From an uncultured beta proteobacterium (GTDB taxonomy: Bacteria > Pseudomonadota > Gammaproteobacteria > Burkholderiales > Burkholderiaceae), in the NCBI GenBank assembly GCA_903944255.1, contig CAJARE010000366.1, positions 1 through 6,207 of the forward strand: a DNA stretch of 6,207 nucleotides, in the 5' to 3' direction. This document shows positions 1-6,207 of the stretch, one piece after another. The notes below the pieces were generated by a model. It worked only from the letters and a program-made list of their open reading frames with translations. It was not told the DNA's origin and made no database searches. Every line of letters starts with the position of its first letter. Position 1 is the first letter of the stretch. Made by a program: the position numbers and the translations under genes.

Positions 1-1796
1 ATCGTTGGCTGATTGGACATCGAGATGCGCCATTACATAAGATCTTAGGAGGATTTTTAAACTCCCTTGATCCCATCGAATCGCGCCAGCTATTTTCTCT
101 AGACCTCAATGTCCTCAGTGCAGAAGAAACGGGAGCCTCTCCTTGGGAGACTGCGTTTCCTTGGGCTATTACTTTGGCCCTGCTACTCAGTGGCACTCTC
201 ATCATTTGGCGACTCCAGCGTGCGCAATCCCTTCAAGAGCAAGAAACTGCAAAGCTGATTTCATCTAAGGAGAGTGCAGAAAAAGCCAATGCTGCAAAGT
301 CAGCATTTCTAGCTACGATGAGCCATGAGATTCGTACGCCAATGAATGCCATCCTAGGCGTTCAAGAACTCCTACTCACTAGCAAGCAATTTCCTTCCAG
401 TGAAAAACCCTTATTGCGCAGTGCTCATGCATCTGCAGAGTCTCTTTTAGGTATTCTGAATCAAGTATTAGACCTTTCAAAAATTGAGGCAGGTAAGCTC
501 ACTCTTAATCTAGAGCCTTACAACCTGAATAATTTGATCGATGAGATCGATTCTGCATTCTCTACAGTTGCTATCAAACACCAATTGCAACTACACACCT
601 CAAAGGATCCCAAGATTGCAGAAGTCTTGATGATGGATGCCTTAAGACTAAGGCAAATACTGCAGAATTTAATTAGTAATGCGATTAAATTTACCGAACA
701 GGGTGAAATCTATTTTTCCATCAGCATCTTAGCCGATGATCATGCAGGTCAACTGATCGAGTTCAGGGTAATCGATACTGGAATTGGAATGGGTGCAGAG
801 GAGATTGAGCTTGCATTGCAGGCTTTTGAACAAGTTCCCAATAAAGTAGATGGCAACCTTAGCGAACAGCAACAGGGAACGGGTCTTGGCCTGACTATTA
901 CAAAGCATTTGGTCAATTCAATGAATAGTCAACTCTTTTTTGAGAGTGCCCCTGATTGCGGAAGTAATGTTCATTTTTCAGTGGCATTTCCTCGTACTAC
1001 TATTGCAGCCAATACAAGATCTTATAGTGTCGAACAAATACAAAGCTCTCGAAAGTTTGTTACTAAAAATACGCAAGATCAAACCCTTCGCGCCCTCGTA
1101 GTAGAAGATCATCCTGCAAGCCGACAAATTATTTCTTTGCAGTTGCAAGCCTTGGGTATTGAAGTTTGTGTATGCGAAAGTGCTCGCATAGCACTTGATC
1201 TTATTTCCGAAAAACACTTTGACCTCCTACTCACCGATCAATCGATGCCAGGTATGCAAGGGTCTGAGCTAGCTAAACATCTGCGTTCTAGCAGTCATCG
1301 CGATCTCATCATCATTGGAGTTACCGCCGATATTTATGCACTCGATTCTCGCCACCAGTTTTTAGCAGCGGGTATGAATGGGGTTCTCATCAAACCATTA
1401 AGCCTAATGACGCTTGAAAATGAACTATCGCGCTATTTCAAATCAATCGAAGCTGAACCTCTAAAGCCAGAAGGACCATATTCATTCGAAGCTTTTAGCA
1501 ATTTCTTACGAGACGATTTAAATCAAATCTGGGGCATTCTAGAAGAAATAAAGAAAGTACATGATGAGGCGCTGCACCAACTTCAAGCTACCTCACTGAG
1601 CGATTCTGAATTTAGAGGCTTAGTCCATAAAGTGAAAGGTGGCGCCCAACTTCTCAAAGCTCAAAGCTTTATAGAACAATGCCAGCGACTAGAGAAGGAT
1701 GGCCCACTTCAAACCAGAATAGCTTCCTTCAAAAGCTTACTTGAAGAACAAAATAGGCTTTTGGAAAGCTATCAATCGAGCTATCGTAAGCCCTGA
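1..1796 (+). CDS. Hybrid sensor histidine kinase, BvgS/EvgS-like (5'-partial)
   Basis: Membrane sensor kinase with a built-in phosphorelay (His-Asp-His), expected to pass phosphate to a separate response regulator not in this window. The frame is open from base 3 with no start codon needed at the TTG at 174, so the gene begins upstream. Domains in order: the end of a periplasmic solute-binding (SBP_bac_3-like) domain at about 3-125 (RDAPLHKILGGFLNSLDP); one membrane helix at about 156-220 (FPWAITLALLLSGTLIIW); a short charged, coiled-coil-like linker; HisKA with SHEIRTPMNAILG, phospho-acceptor His at 324-326; HATPase_c with N box NLISNAIKFT, G1 DTGIGMG and G2 GTGLGL; a receiver with acidic pair ED in VVEDHP, phospho-acceptor Asp at 1236-1238 (LLLTDQSMPGM), Thr in GVTAD and Lys in IKPL; and a C-terminal HPt with HKVKGG, His at 1626-1628. 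All key residues are present, so it should be active. No PAS domain fits between the membrane helix and HisKA. The ligand and cognate regulator are unknown. Confidence 0.93.
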   Translation, partial: RWLIGHRDAPLHKILGGFLNSLDPIESRQLFSLDLNVLSAEETGASPWETAFPWAITLALLLSGTLIIWRLQRAQSLQEQETAKLISSKESAEKANAAKSAFLATMSHEIRTPMNAILGVQELLLTSKQFPSSEKPLLRSAHASAESLLGILNQVLDLSKIEAGKLTLNLEPYNLNNLIDEIDSAFSTVAIKHQLQLHTSKDPKIAEVLMMDALRLRQILQNLISNAIKFTEQGEIYFSISILADDHAGQLIEFRVIDTGIGMGAEEIELALQAFEQVPNKVDGNLSEQQQGTGLGLTITKHLVNSMNSQLFFESAPDCGSNVHFSVAFPRTTIAANTRSYSVEQIQSSRKFVTKNTQDQTLRALVVEDHPASRQIISLQLQALGIEVCVCESARIALDLISEKHFDLLLTDQSMPGMQGSELAKHLRSSSHRDLIIIGVTADIYALDSRHQFLAAGMNGVLIKPLSLMTLENELSRYFKSIEAEPLKPEGPYSFEAFSNFLRDDLNQIWGILEEIKKVHDEALHQLQATSLSDSEFRGLVHKVKGGAQLLKAQSFIEQCQRLEKDGPLQTRIASFKSLLEEQNRLLESYQSSYRKP

Positions 1797-1838
1797 TAAG
1801 TAGTCAAAGCAGCTTCCCTTGGGTTTATCCTATTGGGA

Positions 1839-3392
1839 ATGCAAACTCACCAAACGCTTTCTTGGCGTCTATCGATATGGATCATTGCCCTAACTTGGAT
1901 GGGCGCTTGCCTCTTTGCCAATGCGGCAAGTATTGACACCATTCCTAAAACTGTTATCACTAGCTTAGATCGCAGTCAAATTCCGAGAAATGCCATCAGT
2001 ATTGCTGTGGTCGAGATTGAACCCCAAAAGACCGGTAAACAAACTACAAAAACTATTTTGGGATGGCGCGCCCAGGAGCCTATGAATCCGGCTTCTGCCA
2101 TGAAACTTCTAACAACTCTGAGTGGCTTAGATATCTTGGGGCCGCAATATCGCTGGCGCACCAATATTTATACCGATGGCATGATTCGTCAAGGCACACT
2201 AAAGGGCAATCTGTACCTTCAAGGTACAGGAGATCCTAAGCTGGTTCCTGAAGAACTGGCTAAGTTAATGAAAGCCCTCCAAGCGCTTGGTGTTCAGAAA
2301 ATCGATGGTAATTTATTTTTTGATCGCAGCGCTTATGCGCCTGGCGTAATGGAACATAGCACTATTGATGGTGAATCGCTAAGGGCATACAACGTTCCGC
2401 CTGACCCCTTACTCTATGCTTTTAGAACGCTCTCATTTCAGCTTGGCAAATCTCGTACTGCTGATTTTATTGATATTCGCTATAGCCCTGCAATGTCGCA
2501 ATTGCAAATTGACAATCAGATGCAGTTGGTAGACAGGCCATGTGATAACTGGAAAAGTAATATGCGTTTTAATTTAGATCCAGAGAGTGCAGGTAATAGC
2601 AGCAATACCAATAAAACAGATCAACCCCTCACAGCGCAATTTTCAGGTGCATTTCCAAATGATTGCAAAGGCGTTTACTACAACGTTGTGGCTTTAGATG
2701 CCAATACCTTTTTAACGCAAGGCTTTACTGCCGCTTGGGAGCAGGCTGGAGGCACTTGGGTAAAAGCTCCTGTCGGAAAAAGCGCAACTGTGCCATTAGC
2801 CGCAAGACTCTTGCTGCAGTTTGAAGGCATCAACCTAGCAGACGACGTACAAGATATTAATAAGTATTCAAATAATGTCATGGCTCGGCAGCTCTTATTA
2901 ACCTTAGCGCTTGAGAAAATGGGCAAGCCTGCAAGCACAGAAAATGGTGAGCTCGTGATTCAAAGCTGGCTCAAACAAATGGGTTTAGATTTTCCAGGCC
3001 TCGTGATTGAAAATGGATCTGGTCTATCACGAAGTGAATCCATCTCCGCTGAGCAGATGAATCAACTCTTAATAACAGCTCGAAACCTTCCAGCATCAGA
3101 GATCTTTTATAACAGCCTGCCACTTGCTGGCAGCGATGGCACCATGAGAAATCGCCTCATGACTCAGTTACGTAAATTTTTACATCTCAAGAAAAAACCT
3201 GAGGTCAGAATCAAGACTGGCTCTCTAGCCGATGTGCGTGCAATCTCAGGCTATGTCTTGAGTAAATCTGGAAAGCTCTACGCAGTATCTTCTTTTATTA
3301 ATCATCCCAATGCCTGGAAAGGCATGGAGGCACACGATCAATTACTGACGTGGCTACTGGAGGATGGTCCAGAACCAAAGCAAGCGCGCTGA
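1839..3392 (+). CDS. dacB: D-alanyl-D-alanine carboxypeptidase/endopeptidase, PBP4 family
   Basis: Periplasmic low-molecular-mass penicillin-binding protein (peptidase family S13) that trims terminal D-Ala from peptidoglycan stem peptides and/or cuts cross-links. Numbered from the ATG at 1839 (517 aa; E. coli PBP4 is 477 aa), the three active-site motifs are S86-AM-K89 within NPASAMKLL, S344-N-N in KYSNNVMARQLL, and K459-TG in RIKTGSLADV. Other family signatures are NGSGLSR and LAGSDGTMRNRL. The N-terminus is a signal peptide: basic WRL, a hydrophobic core, and a likely cleavage at ANA|A near residues 29/30. Between the SxxK and SxN motifs lies the inserted domain typical of PBP4; it contains two cysteines (RPCDNW and NDCKG) that could form a disulfide. 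An in-frame TTG at 1833 would add two residues. Neither start has a clear Shine-Dalgarno site, and I prefer the ATG. It follows the kinase gene on the same strand by about 40 bases, and its 3' end overlaps sua5 on the opposite strand. Confidence 0.95.
   Translation: MQTHQTLSWRLSIWIIALTWMGACLFANAASIDTIPKTVITSLDRSQIPRNAISIAVVEIEPQKTGKQTTKTILGWRAQEPMNPASAMKLLTTLSGLDILGPQYRWRTNIYTDGMIRQGTLKGNLYLQGTGDPKLVPEELAKLMKALQALGVQKIDGNLFFDRSAYAPGVMEHSTIDGESLRAYNVPPDPLLYAFRTLSFQLGKSRTADFIDIRYSPAMSQLQIDNQMQLVDRPCDNWKSNMRFNLDPESAGNSSNTNKTDQPLTAQFSGAFPNDCKGVYYNVVALDANTFLTQGFTAAWEQAGGTWVKAPVGKSATVPLAARLLLQFEGINLADDVQDINKYSNNVMARQLLLTLALEKMGKPASTENGELVIQSWLKQMGLDFPGLVIENGSGLSRSESISAEQMNQLLITARNLPASEIFYNSLPLAGSDGTMRNRLMTQLRKFLHLKKKPEVRIKTGSLADVRAISGYVLSKSGKLYAVSSFINHPNAWKGMEAHDQLLTWLLEDGPEPKQAR
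3338..3392. other. Antiparallel 3' overlap of dacB and sua5
   Basis: The dacB stop (TGA, 3390-3392, plus strand) lies 55 bp inside sua5, whose stop (TGA, read from 3340 to 3338) lies inside dacB. The shared DNA encodes the LLTWLLEDGPEPKQAR end of PBP4 on one strand and the FGSGPSSSSHVSN tail of Sua5 on the other. There is no intergenic space for an ordinary terminator between these convergent genes. Confidence 0.9.
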
Positions 3393-4441
3393 AGTCGGTC
3401 TCTAACGCCATCCCACTCCTCACCTGCTGGTGGTTCTGGGAACAAAATGAGATCCCAGTCTTGTTGATCTAAATCTCGTAATGAGCGATAAAGGCGACTA
3501 GCAAAAGCAGTGCTATCACTAGGCATTACCACTTCTTCAAACTGCACAGAGGGATGCCCGTCATGTCCAAGAGAAGACTCTGAATCAAGCACCGCTACTG
3601 CTACCCGCGACTTAGTATCAGGAAACTCACTTAAGGCATCGAGCACCCGGCCTGGTGCGTAAAGCCGTAAAGGAGTTGTTGGAGCGTAATGGGCTAGCAA
3701 ACTTCCCGATACTCTCGGAAGAGACTCTGCTTCATCAGTCTTGTTAACTTCCCCAACTTGATACACCTTAATTCCGGTCTTTGCCAAAATCTCGCTTGGC
3801 GTAATGACGCCGGGTCTCAGTAGTATGGGTTTATCTCCAGACGATAAATCAATGATGGTTGATTCAATGCCAACCTCACAATCCCCACCATCTAACACCA
3901 TGAGCCCTAACTCTCCTTCAAACTCATTACGAACATCTGCAGCACTAGTAGGCGATATCTTGCCAAAACGATTGGCTGATGGTGCCACTACACCACCTTT
4001 AAATTTACGGAGAAATTCTTGGGCAATAGGATGTGCTGGTGCACGAATGGCAACAGTATCCTGCCCACCAGTGATCTCACTTAAGACACTCTTATCTTTT
4101 TGAAAGACCAAGGTTAAAGGGCCTGGCCAAAAGGCATTCACTAGCAATAGTGCATTTTCGGATACATCACGTACCCAAGGGCTTAATAAAGCAGCCCAAT
4201 CAATTTGCGCTACATCATATTTATCTGGCGCTGCAAGATGGACAATCAGCGGATGATTTGAGGGTCTACCTTTGATAGCATAGATCTTTTTAATGGCCTC
4301 TGGATTTTTAGCATCTGCCCCCAAGCCATAAACTGTCTCTGTTGGGAATGCTACCAAACCACCATCACGCAAGGATTGCACTGCTTCATTGATCACCGCA
4401 GAAGATTGCAGTGACGTACTATCCGATTTGTCATTAGGCAT
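3338..4441 (-). CDS. sua5: L-threonylcarbamoyladenylate synthase, two-domain Sua5/TsaC2 type
   Basis: Cytoplasmic enzyme that makes threonylcarbamoyl-AMP from threonine, bicarbonate and ATP, the first step of the t6A37 modification on ANN-decoding tRNAs; the TsaD/TsaB/TsaE proteins then complete it. The 367-aa product has an N-terminal YrdC domain (about 12-215) with PTETVYGLG (33-41), KGRP (57-60), APSANRFGKISPTSA (153-167), GIESTI (191-196) and RPGVI (209-213). A linker with SGSLLAHYAP (about 245-253) leads to a C-terminal Sua5 domain ending in LYRSLRDLDQQDWDLILFPEP and WDGVRDRLQRA. That second domain separates it from single-domain TsaC (about 190 aa). The last 16 or so residues, including a run of four serines, lie beyond the conserved core and are encoded opposite the dacB tail. 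The ATG sits 2 bases after the purK stop with only a weak Shine-Dalgarno-like stretch, which suggests translation coupled to purK. Confidence 0.95.
   Translation of the reverse strand: MPNDKSDSTSLQSSAVINEAVQSLRDGGLVAFPTETVYGLGADAKNPEAIKKIYAIKGRPSNHPLIVHLAAPDKYDVAQIDWAALLSPWVRDVSENALLLVNAFWPGPLTLVFQKDKSVLSEITGGQDTVAIRAPAHPIAQEFLRKFKGGVVAPSANRFGKISPTSAADVRNEFEGELGLMVLDGGDCEVGIESTIIDLSSGDKPILLRPGVITPSEILAKTGIKVYQVGEVNKTDEAESLPRVSGSLLAHYAPTTPLRLYAPGRVLDALSEFPDTKSRVAVAVLDSESSLGHDGHPSVQFEEVVMPSDSTAFASRLYRSLRDLDQQDWDLILFPEPPAGEEWDGVRDRLQRACFGSGPSSSSHVSN
3369..3439. repeat. 9-bp inverted repeat spanning the dacB/sua5 convergence
   Basis: CCAGAACCA (3369-3377) in the dacB tail and TGGTTCTGG (3431-3439) in sua5 are exact reverse complements, 53 bases apart. 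Both arms encode Pro-Glu-Pro in their own gene (GPEPK in PBP4, FPEPP in Sua5). It could fold in either convergent transcript, but the loop is long and no T run follows, and a 9-bp match of this spacing is expected about once by chance in a window of this size. Confidence 0.25.
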
Positions 4442-4443
4442 TT

Positions 4444-5628
4444 CTAGGGCTCGATACCTAATTCAGTAGCGACAGCAGCACAATGTTGACGGGCTTCACT
4501 TAAATTCTCGCCTAAACAATTAATGTGGCCCATCTTTCTACCAATGCGTGGCTCAGACTTGCCATACAAATGAAGCTTAGCATCAGGATGCGCAAGTACT
4601 TTACTCCAAGCAGGCTCTTTTGCTTGATCTTCATTACCTTCAAACCAAAGATCACCCAGCAAATTCAGCATGGATACTGGCGCTAATTGACGAGTATCAG
4701 CTAAGGGTAAGCGGGCCATCGTTCTAACCTGCTGCTCAAATTGACTGCTCACACAGGCATCCATGGTGTAGTGACCAGAGTTATGGGGACGCGGCGCAAT
4801 TTCATTAGCAATGATGTCGCCATTCTTGAGCACAAAAAACTCTATGCACAAGACGCCCACATAATCGATTTTTCGAATCAGGGCTTTGGCTGCGCCAATA
4901 ATTTTTTTCTCTTGAATAGGTTTCAGGGATGGCGCCGGTACTGTAGAGATATGCAAAATACCATCACGATGAATGTTTTGAGCAATTGGATATACAACCA
5001 CTGCATCATCATAACCACGTACCACCAAGGCCGAGACTTCGAAATCTAATTCCATGCGCTTCTCTAATACACAAGGCACTTTACCTAACTCAGCCCAAGC
5101 AGCGGGAAGATTCGCTGCATCATCAACAGTAATTTGACCTTTACCGTCATAGCCCATGCGTGAAGTCTTTAAAATTCCTGGAAATAAATCTGCCGGCACC
5201 TGCTCGATATCGGCATCATGCTCAATCACGCTATAAGGCGCTGGACCGATATTCGTTTCTGCTTTCCAGGCGGCTAAGAATTTTTTCTCAGCAACACGAT
5301 TCTGCGCCAAAGAAACGCAGCTGCTTCGTGGCGCTACAAATACGCCTAGAGCCTCTAGCTCATCTAAAGATTGGGCTGGTACATTTTCAAACTCGGTACT
5401 GACTGAGGCGCAAAGAGATGCCATTTCTTTGAGGGCAGCGGAGTCTGTGTAATCGGCTTGGATAAATTTTTCTGCGATGGAGCCTGCTGGGCTATCAGCT
5501 CCTGGATCTAAAACGCAGACTTTATAGCCCATCGCTTGGGCCGCTTGCGTAAACATTCGCCCTAACTGTCCACCACCTAAAATTCCTAAATACGAACCCG
5601 GCAAAATGGGTTCTAGATGCTCTGCCAT
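4444..5628 (-). CDS. purK: 5-(carboxyamino)imidazole ribonucleotide synthase (PurK)
   Basis: Cytoplasmic ATP-grasp enzyme of de novo purine synthesis: AIR + ATP + bicarbonate gives N5-CAIR, which PurE converts next. The 394-aa product starts with a short leader, then the pre-ATP-grasp fold with GILGGGQLGRM (15-25), VLDPGADSPAG (39-49) and STEFENVP (77-84). The ATP-grasp region holds LKTSRMGYDGKGQ (153-165), VLEKRMELDFEVS (187-199), IEFFV (262-266) and NEIAPRPHNSGHYTMDAC (275-292), carrying the metal- and ATP-binding Glu/Asn residues. The C-terminal part has MLNLLG (320-325) and HLYGK..PRIGRKMGHIN (353-370). The length is slightly above the roughly 355 aa of E. coli PurK because of the N-terminal extension and small insertions. 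The start is 4 bases after the purE stop, with GGGAT about 12 bases upstream as a possible ribosome site. Its place between purE and sua5 supports one polycistronic message. Confidence 0.97.
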   Translation of the reverse strand: MAEHLEPILPGSYLGILGGGQLGRMFTQAAQAMGYKVCVLDPGADSPAGSIAEKFIQADYTDSAALKEMASLCASVSTEFENVPAQSLDELEALGVFVAPRSSCVSLAQNRVAEKKFLAAWKAETNIGPAPYSVIEHDADIEQVPADLFPGILKTSRMGYDGKGQITVDDAANLPAAWAELGKVPCVLEKRMELDFEVSALVVRGYDDAVVVYPIAQNIHRDGILHISTVPAPSLKPIQEKKIIGAAKALIRKIDYVGVLCIEFFVLKNGDIIANEIAPRPHNSGHYTMDACVSSQFEQQVRTMARLPLADTRQLAPVSMLNLLGDLWFEGNEDQAKEPAWSKVLAHPDAKLHLYGKSEPRIGRKMGHINCLGENLSEARQHCAAVATELGIEP

Positions 5629-5632
5629 GTAG

Positions 5633-6127
5633 TTAGTATCCCGGCAAATTCATTGAACGTGCAGTGTCAGACTGTTTGGCACGGAATTCATTTAAACGCT
5701 TGGCAAGATCTGCATCATGCAAGGCAAGTCCAGCAATCACATGCAAAGCTGCATTAGCAGCGCCAGCTTCACCAATGGCGAAAGTTGCTACTGGAATGCC
5801 TTTGGGCATTTGCACGATAGAGTACAAAGAGTCTTCACCACGTAAATATTTACTTGCTACAGGTACGCCATAGACTGGAACAATTGTTTTAGAGGCCAAC
5901 ATGCCAGGTAAATGAGCGGCACCACCAGCGCCAGCAATGATGGCTTGCAAGCCATTGGCCTGGGCTTGTTCTGCGTACTGGAACATATCATCGGGCATGC
6001 GGTGTGCAGAAAGCACCTGAGCTTCATGAGCAATACCGAACTGCTCGAGCATTTGAGCGGCGTGTTGCATTGTTTCCCAATCTGAATTGGAACCCATCAC
6101 TATTCCGACTAATGGTTTTTTGCTCAT
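5633..6127 (-). CDS. purE: N5-carboxyaminoimidazole ribonucleotide mutase, class I PurE
   Basis: Moves the carboxylate of N5-CAIR to C4, giving CAIR, the step after PurK in purine synthesis; the family forms octamers in the cytoplasm. The 164-aa protein is full length (E. coli PurE is 169 aa). Substrate-binding motifs are GSNSDW (12-17), SAHRMP (40-45, catalytic His42), AGAGGAAHLPGM (65-76), GVPV (87-90), GEDSLYSIVQMPKGIPVATFAIG (97-119) and AGAANAAL (121-128). The neighbouring purK and these motifs place it in class I (N5-CAIR mutase) rather than class II (direct AIR carboxylase). Met at the fourth position after SAH, where E. coli has Thr, is a small variation. The ATG at 6127 is supported by a good GGAG 5 bases upstream. 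It is the first gene of the minus-strand unit visible here; a further purine gene may lie beyond the window edge. Confidence 0.97.
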   Translation of the reverse strand: MSKKPLVGIVMGSNSDWETMQHAAQMLEQFGIAHEAQVLSAHRMPDDMFQYAEQAQANGLQAIIAGAGGAAHLPGMLASKTIVPVYGVPVASKYLRGEDSLYSIVQMPKGIPVATFAIGEAGAANAALHVIAGLALHDADLAKRLNEFRAKQSDTARSMNLPGY

Positions 6128-6132
6128 TACTT

Positions 6133-6136
6133 CTCC
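6133..6136 (-). promoter_or_regulatory. Shine-Dalgarno site of purE
   Basis: On the minus strand, TTTGGAGAAGTA precedes the ATG at 6127, placing GGAG five bases from the start codon. This is the strongest ribosome-binding site in the window and fixes the purE start. It lies only a few bases downstream of the second arm of an inverted repeat, so folding of the leader could affect access to it. Confidence 0.75.
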
Positions 6137-6140
6137 AAAT

Positions 6141-6172
6141 GCCTCAAATACATGCTTTTAAACTTTTGAGGC
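6141..6172. repeat. 8-bp perfect inverted repeat in the purE leader
   Basis: GCCTCAAA at 6141-6148 and TTTGAGGC at 6165-6172 are exact reverse complements, separated by 16 A+T-rich bases that include TTTTAAA. On the minus strand the repeat lies just upstream of the purE Shine-Dalgarno site and just downstream of a -10-like hexamer. It could be a protein operator near the transcription start or an RNA hairpin in the leader. It has no trailing run of T on the minus strand, so it is not a normal intrinsic terminator. The repeat itself is certain; its function is inference. Confidence 0.5.
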
Positions 6173-6175
6173 TCT

Positions 6176-6181
6176 ATTATC
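6176..6181 (-). promoter_or_regulatory. Possible -10 hexamer upstream of purE
   Basis: The minus strand reads GGGATAATAG here; GATAAT matches the sigma-70 -10 consensus TATAAT at five of six positions. At the correct distance upstream (near 6199-6205) there is no good TTGACA-like -35 element, and the window ends just beyond. Transcription would start near 6169, inside the outer arm of the inverted repeat. Alternatively purE could be read through from a gene upstream. This is a weak call. Confidence 0.3.
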
Positions 6182-6207
6182 CCTGAGTCAGGCTACTTGG
6201 TGAGTCG

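Noticed and set aside
978..1217. Minus-strand open frame of 79 codons inside the kinase gene
   Set aside because: It lies opposite the end of HATPase_c and the receiver, has no recognisable motif, and is explained as a shadow of a well-supported gene.
1899..1917. Possible lipobox (MGAC) in the dacB leader, which would make PBP4 a lipoprotein
   Set aside because: The residue at -3 is Met rather than Leu/Val/Ile, and the hydrophobic stretch continues past the Cys to a good signal peptidase I site (ANA|A); PBP4 proteins are normally not lipoproteins.
2678..2938. Minus-strand open frame of 86 codons inside dacB
   Set aside because: The plus strand here encodes conserved PBP4 sequence including the SNN motif; the antisense product has no family features.
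3421..3432. Small hairpin CACC-TGCT-GGTG just after the dacB stop as a terminator
   Set aside because: The stem has only four pairs and no T run follows on the plus strand; it lies within sua5 codons.
4741..5049. Plus-strand open frame of 102 codons inside purK
   Set aside because: It runs opposite the ATP-grasp core of PurK; the predicted protein has no recognisable domain and no ribosome site was seen.
6004..6186. Plus-strand open frame reading out of purE into its upstream region
   Set aside because: It is antisense to conserved PurE motifs and shows no sign of a real product.
6182..6192. Near-palindrome CCTGA-G-TCAGG near the window edge
   Set aside because: Arms of five bases are too short to separate from chance, and the surrounding context is cut by the window end.
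6194..6207. Tail of an upstream minus-strand gene (frame reading RLTK then TAG)
   Set aside because: Four codons are too few to support a gene call, although a further purine gene upstream of purE is plausible.

Overview
The window looks like ordinary chromosomal DNA from a low- to mid-GC betaproteobacterium. A Polynucleobacter-like member of the Burkholderiaceae is my best guess. It rests on the protein flavour (class I PurE, PurK with a PILPGSYLGILGGGQLGRM-type start, two-domain Sua5), the gene order purE-purK-sua5, and the moderate A+T content. The assignment is an inference; no database search was possible. I see no tRNA, rRNA, CRISPR array, insertion sequence or phage gene. Coding density is about 98%.

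Layout. Bases 1-1796 (+) hold the 3' part of a hybrid sensor histidine kinase of the BvgS/EvgS kind. It has the tail of a periplasmic solute-binding domain, one membrane helix, HisKA, HATPase_c, a receiver and an HPt domain; its beginning lies before the window. After a gap of about 40 bases comes dacB (1839-3392, +), encoding an exported PBP4-type D-Ala-D-Ala carboxypeptidase/endopeptidase. The minus strand then carries a tight three-gene unit read right to left: purE (6127-5633), purK (5628-4444) and sua5/tsaC2 (4441-3338). Gaps are 4 and 2 bases. The 3' ends of dacB and sua5 overlap head-on by 55 bp.

How the genes work together. PurK makes N5-CAIR from AIR, ATP and bicarbonate, and PurE isomerises it to CAIR, giving the carboxylation step of purine synthesis. 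Sua5 makes threonylcarbamoyl-AMP from threonine, ATP and bicarbonate for the t6A37 tRNA modification. It is probably translated from the same message. The kinase and dacB share a strand and could be co-transcribed, but nothing in the sequence proves that the kinase controls cell-wall turnover.

Non-coding DNA is scarce. The only stretch of note is the 80 bases upstream of purE (6128-6207). It holds a good Shine-Dalgarno site, an 8-bp perfect inverted repeat and a -10-like hexamer. There is no gene-free stretch over 300 bases. I did not find a convincing new biological system. The most interesting points are the inverted repeat before purE, the antiparallel overlap of dacB and sua5, and the compact architecture of the kinase.
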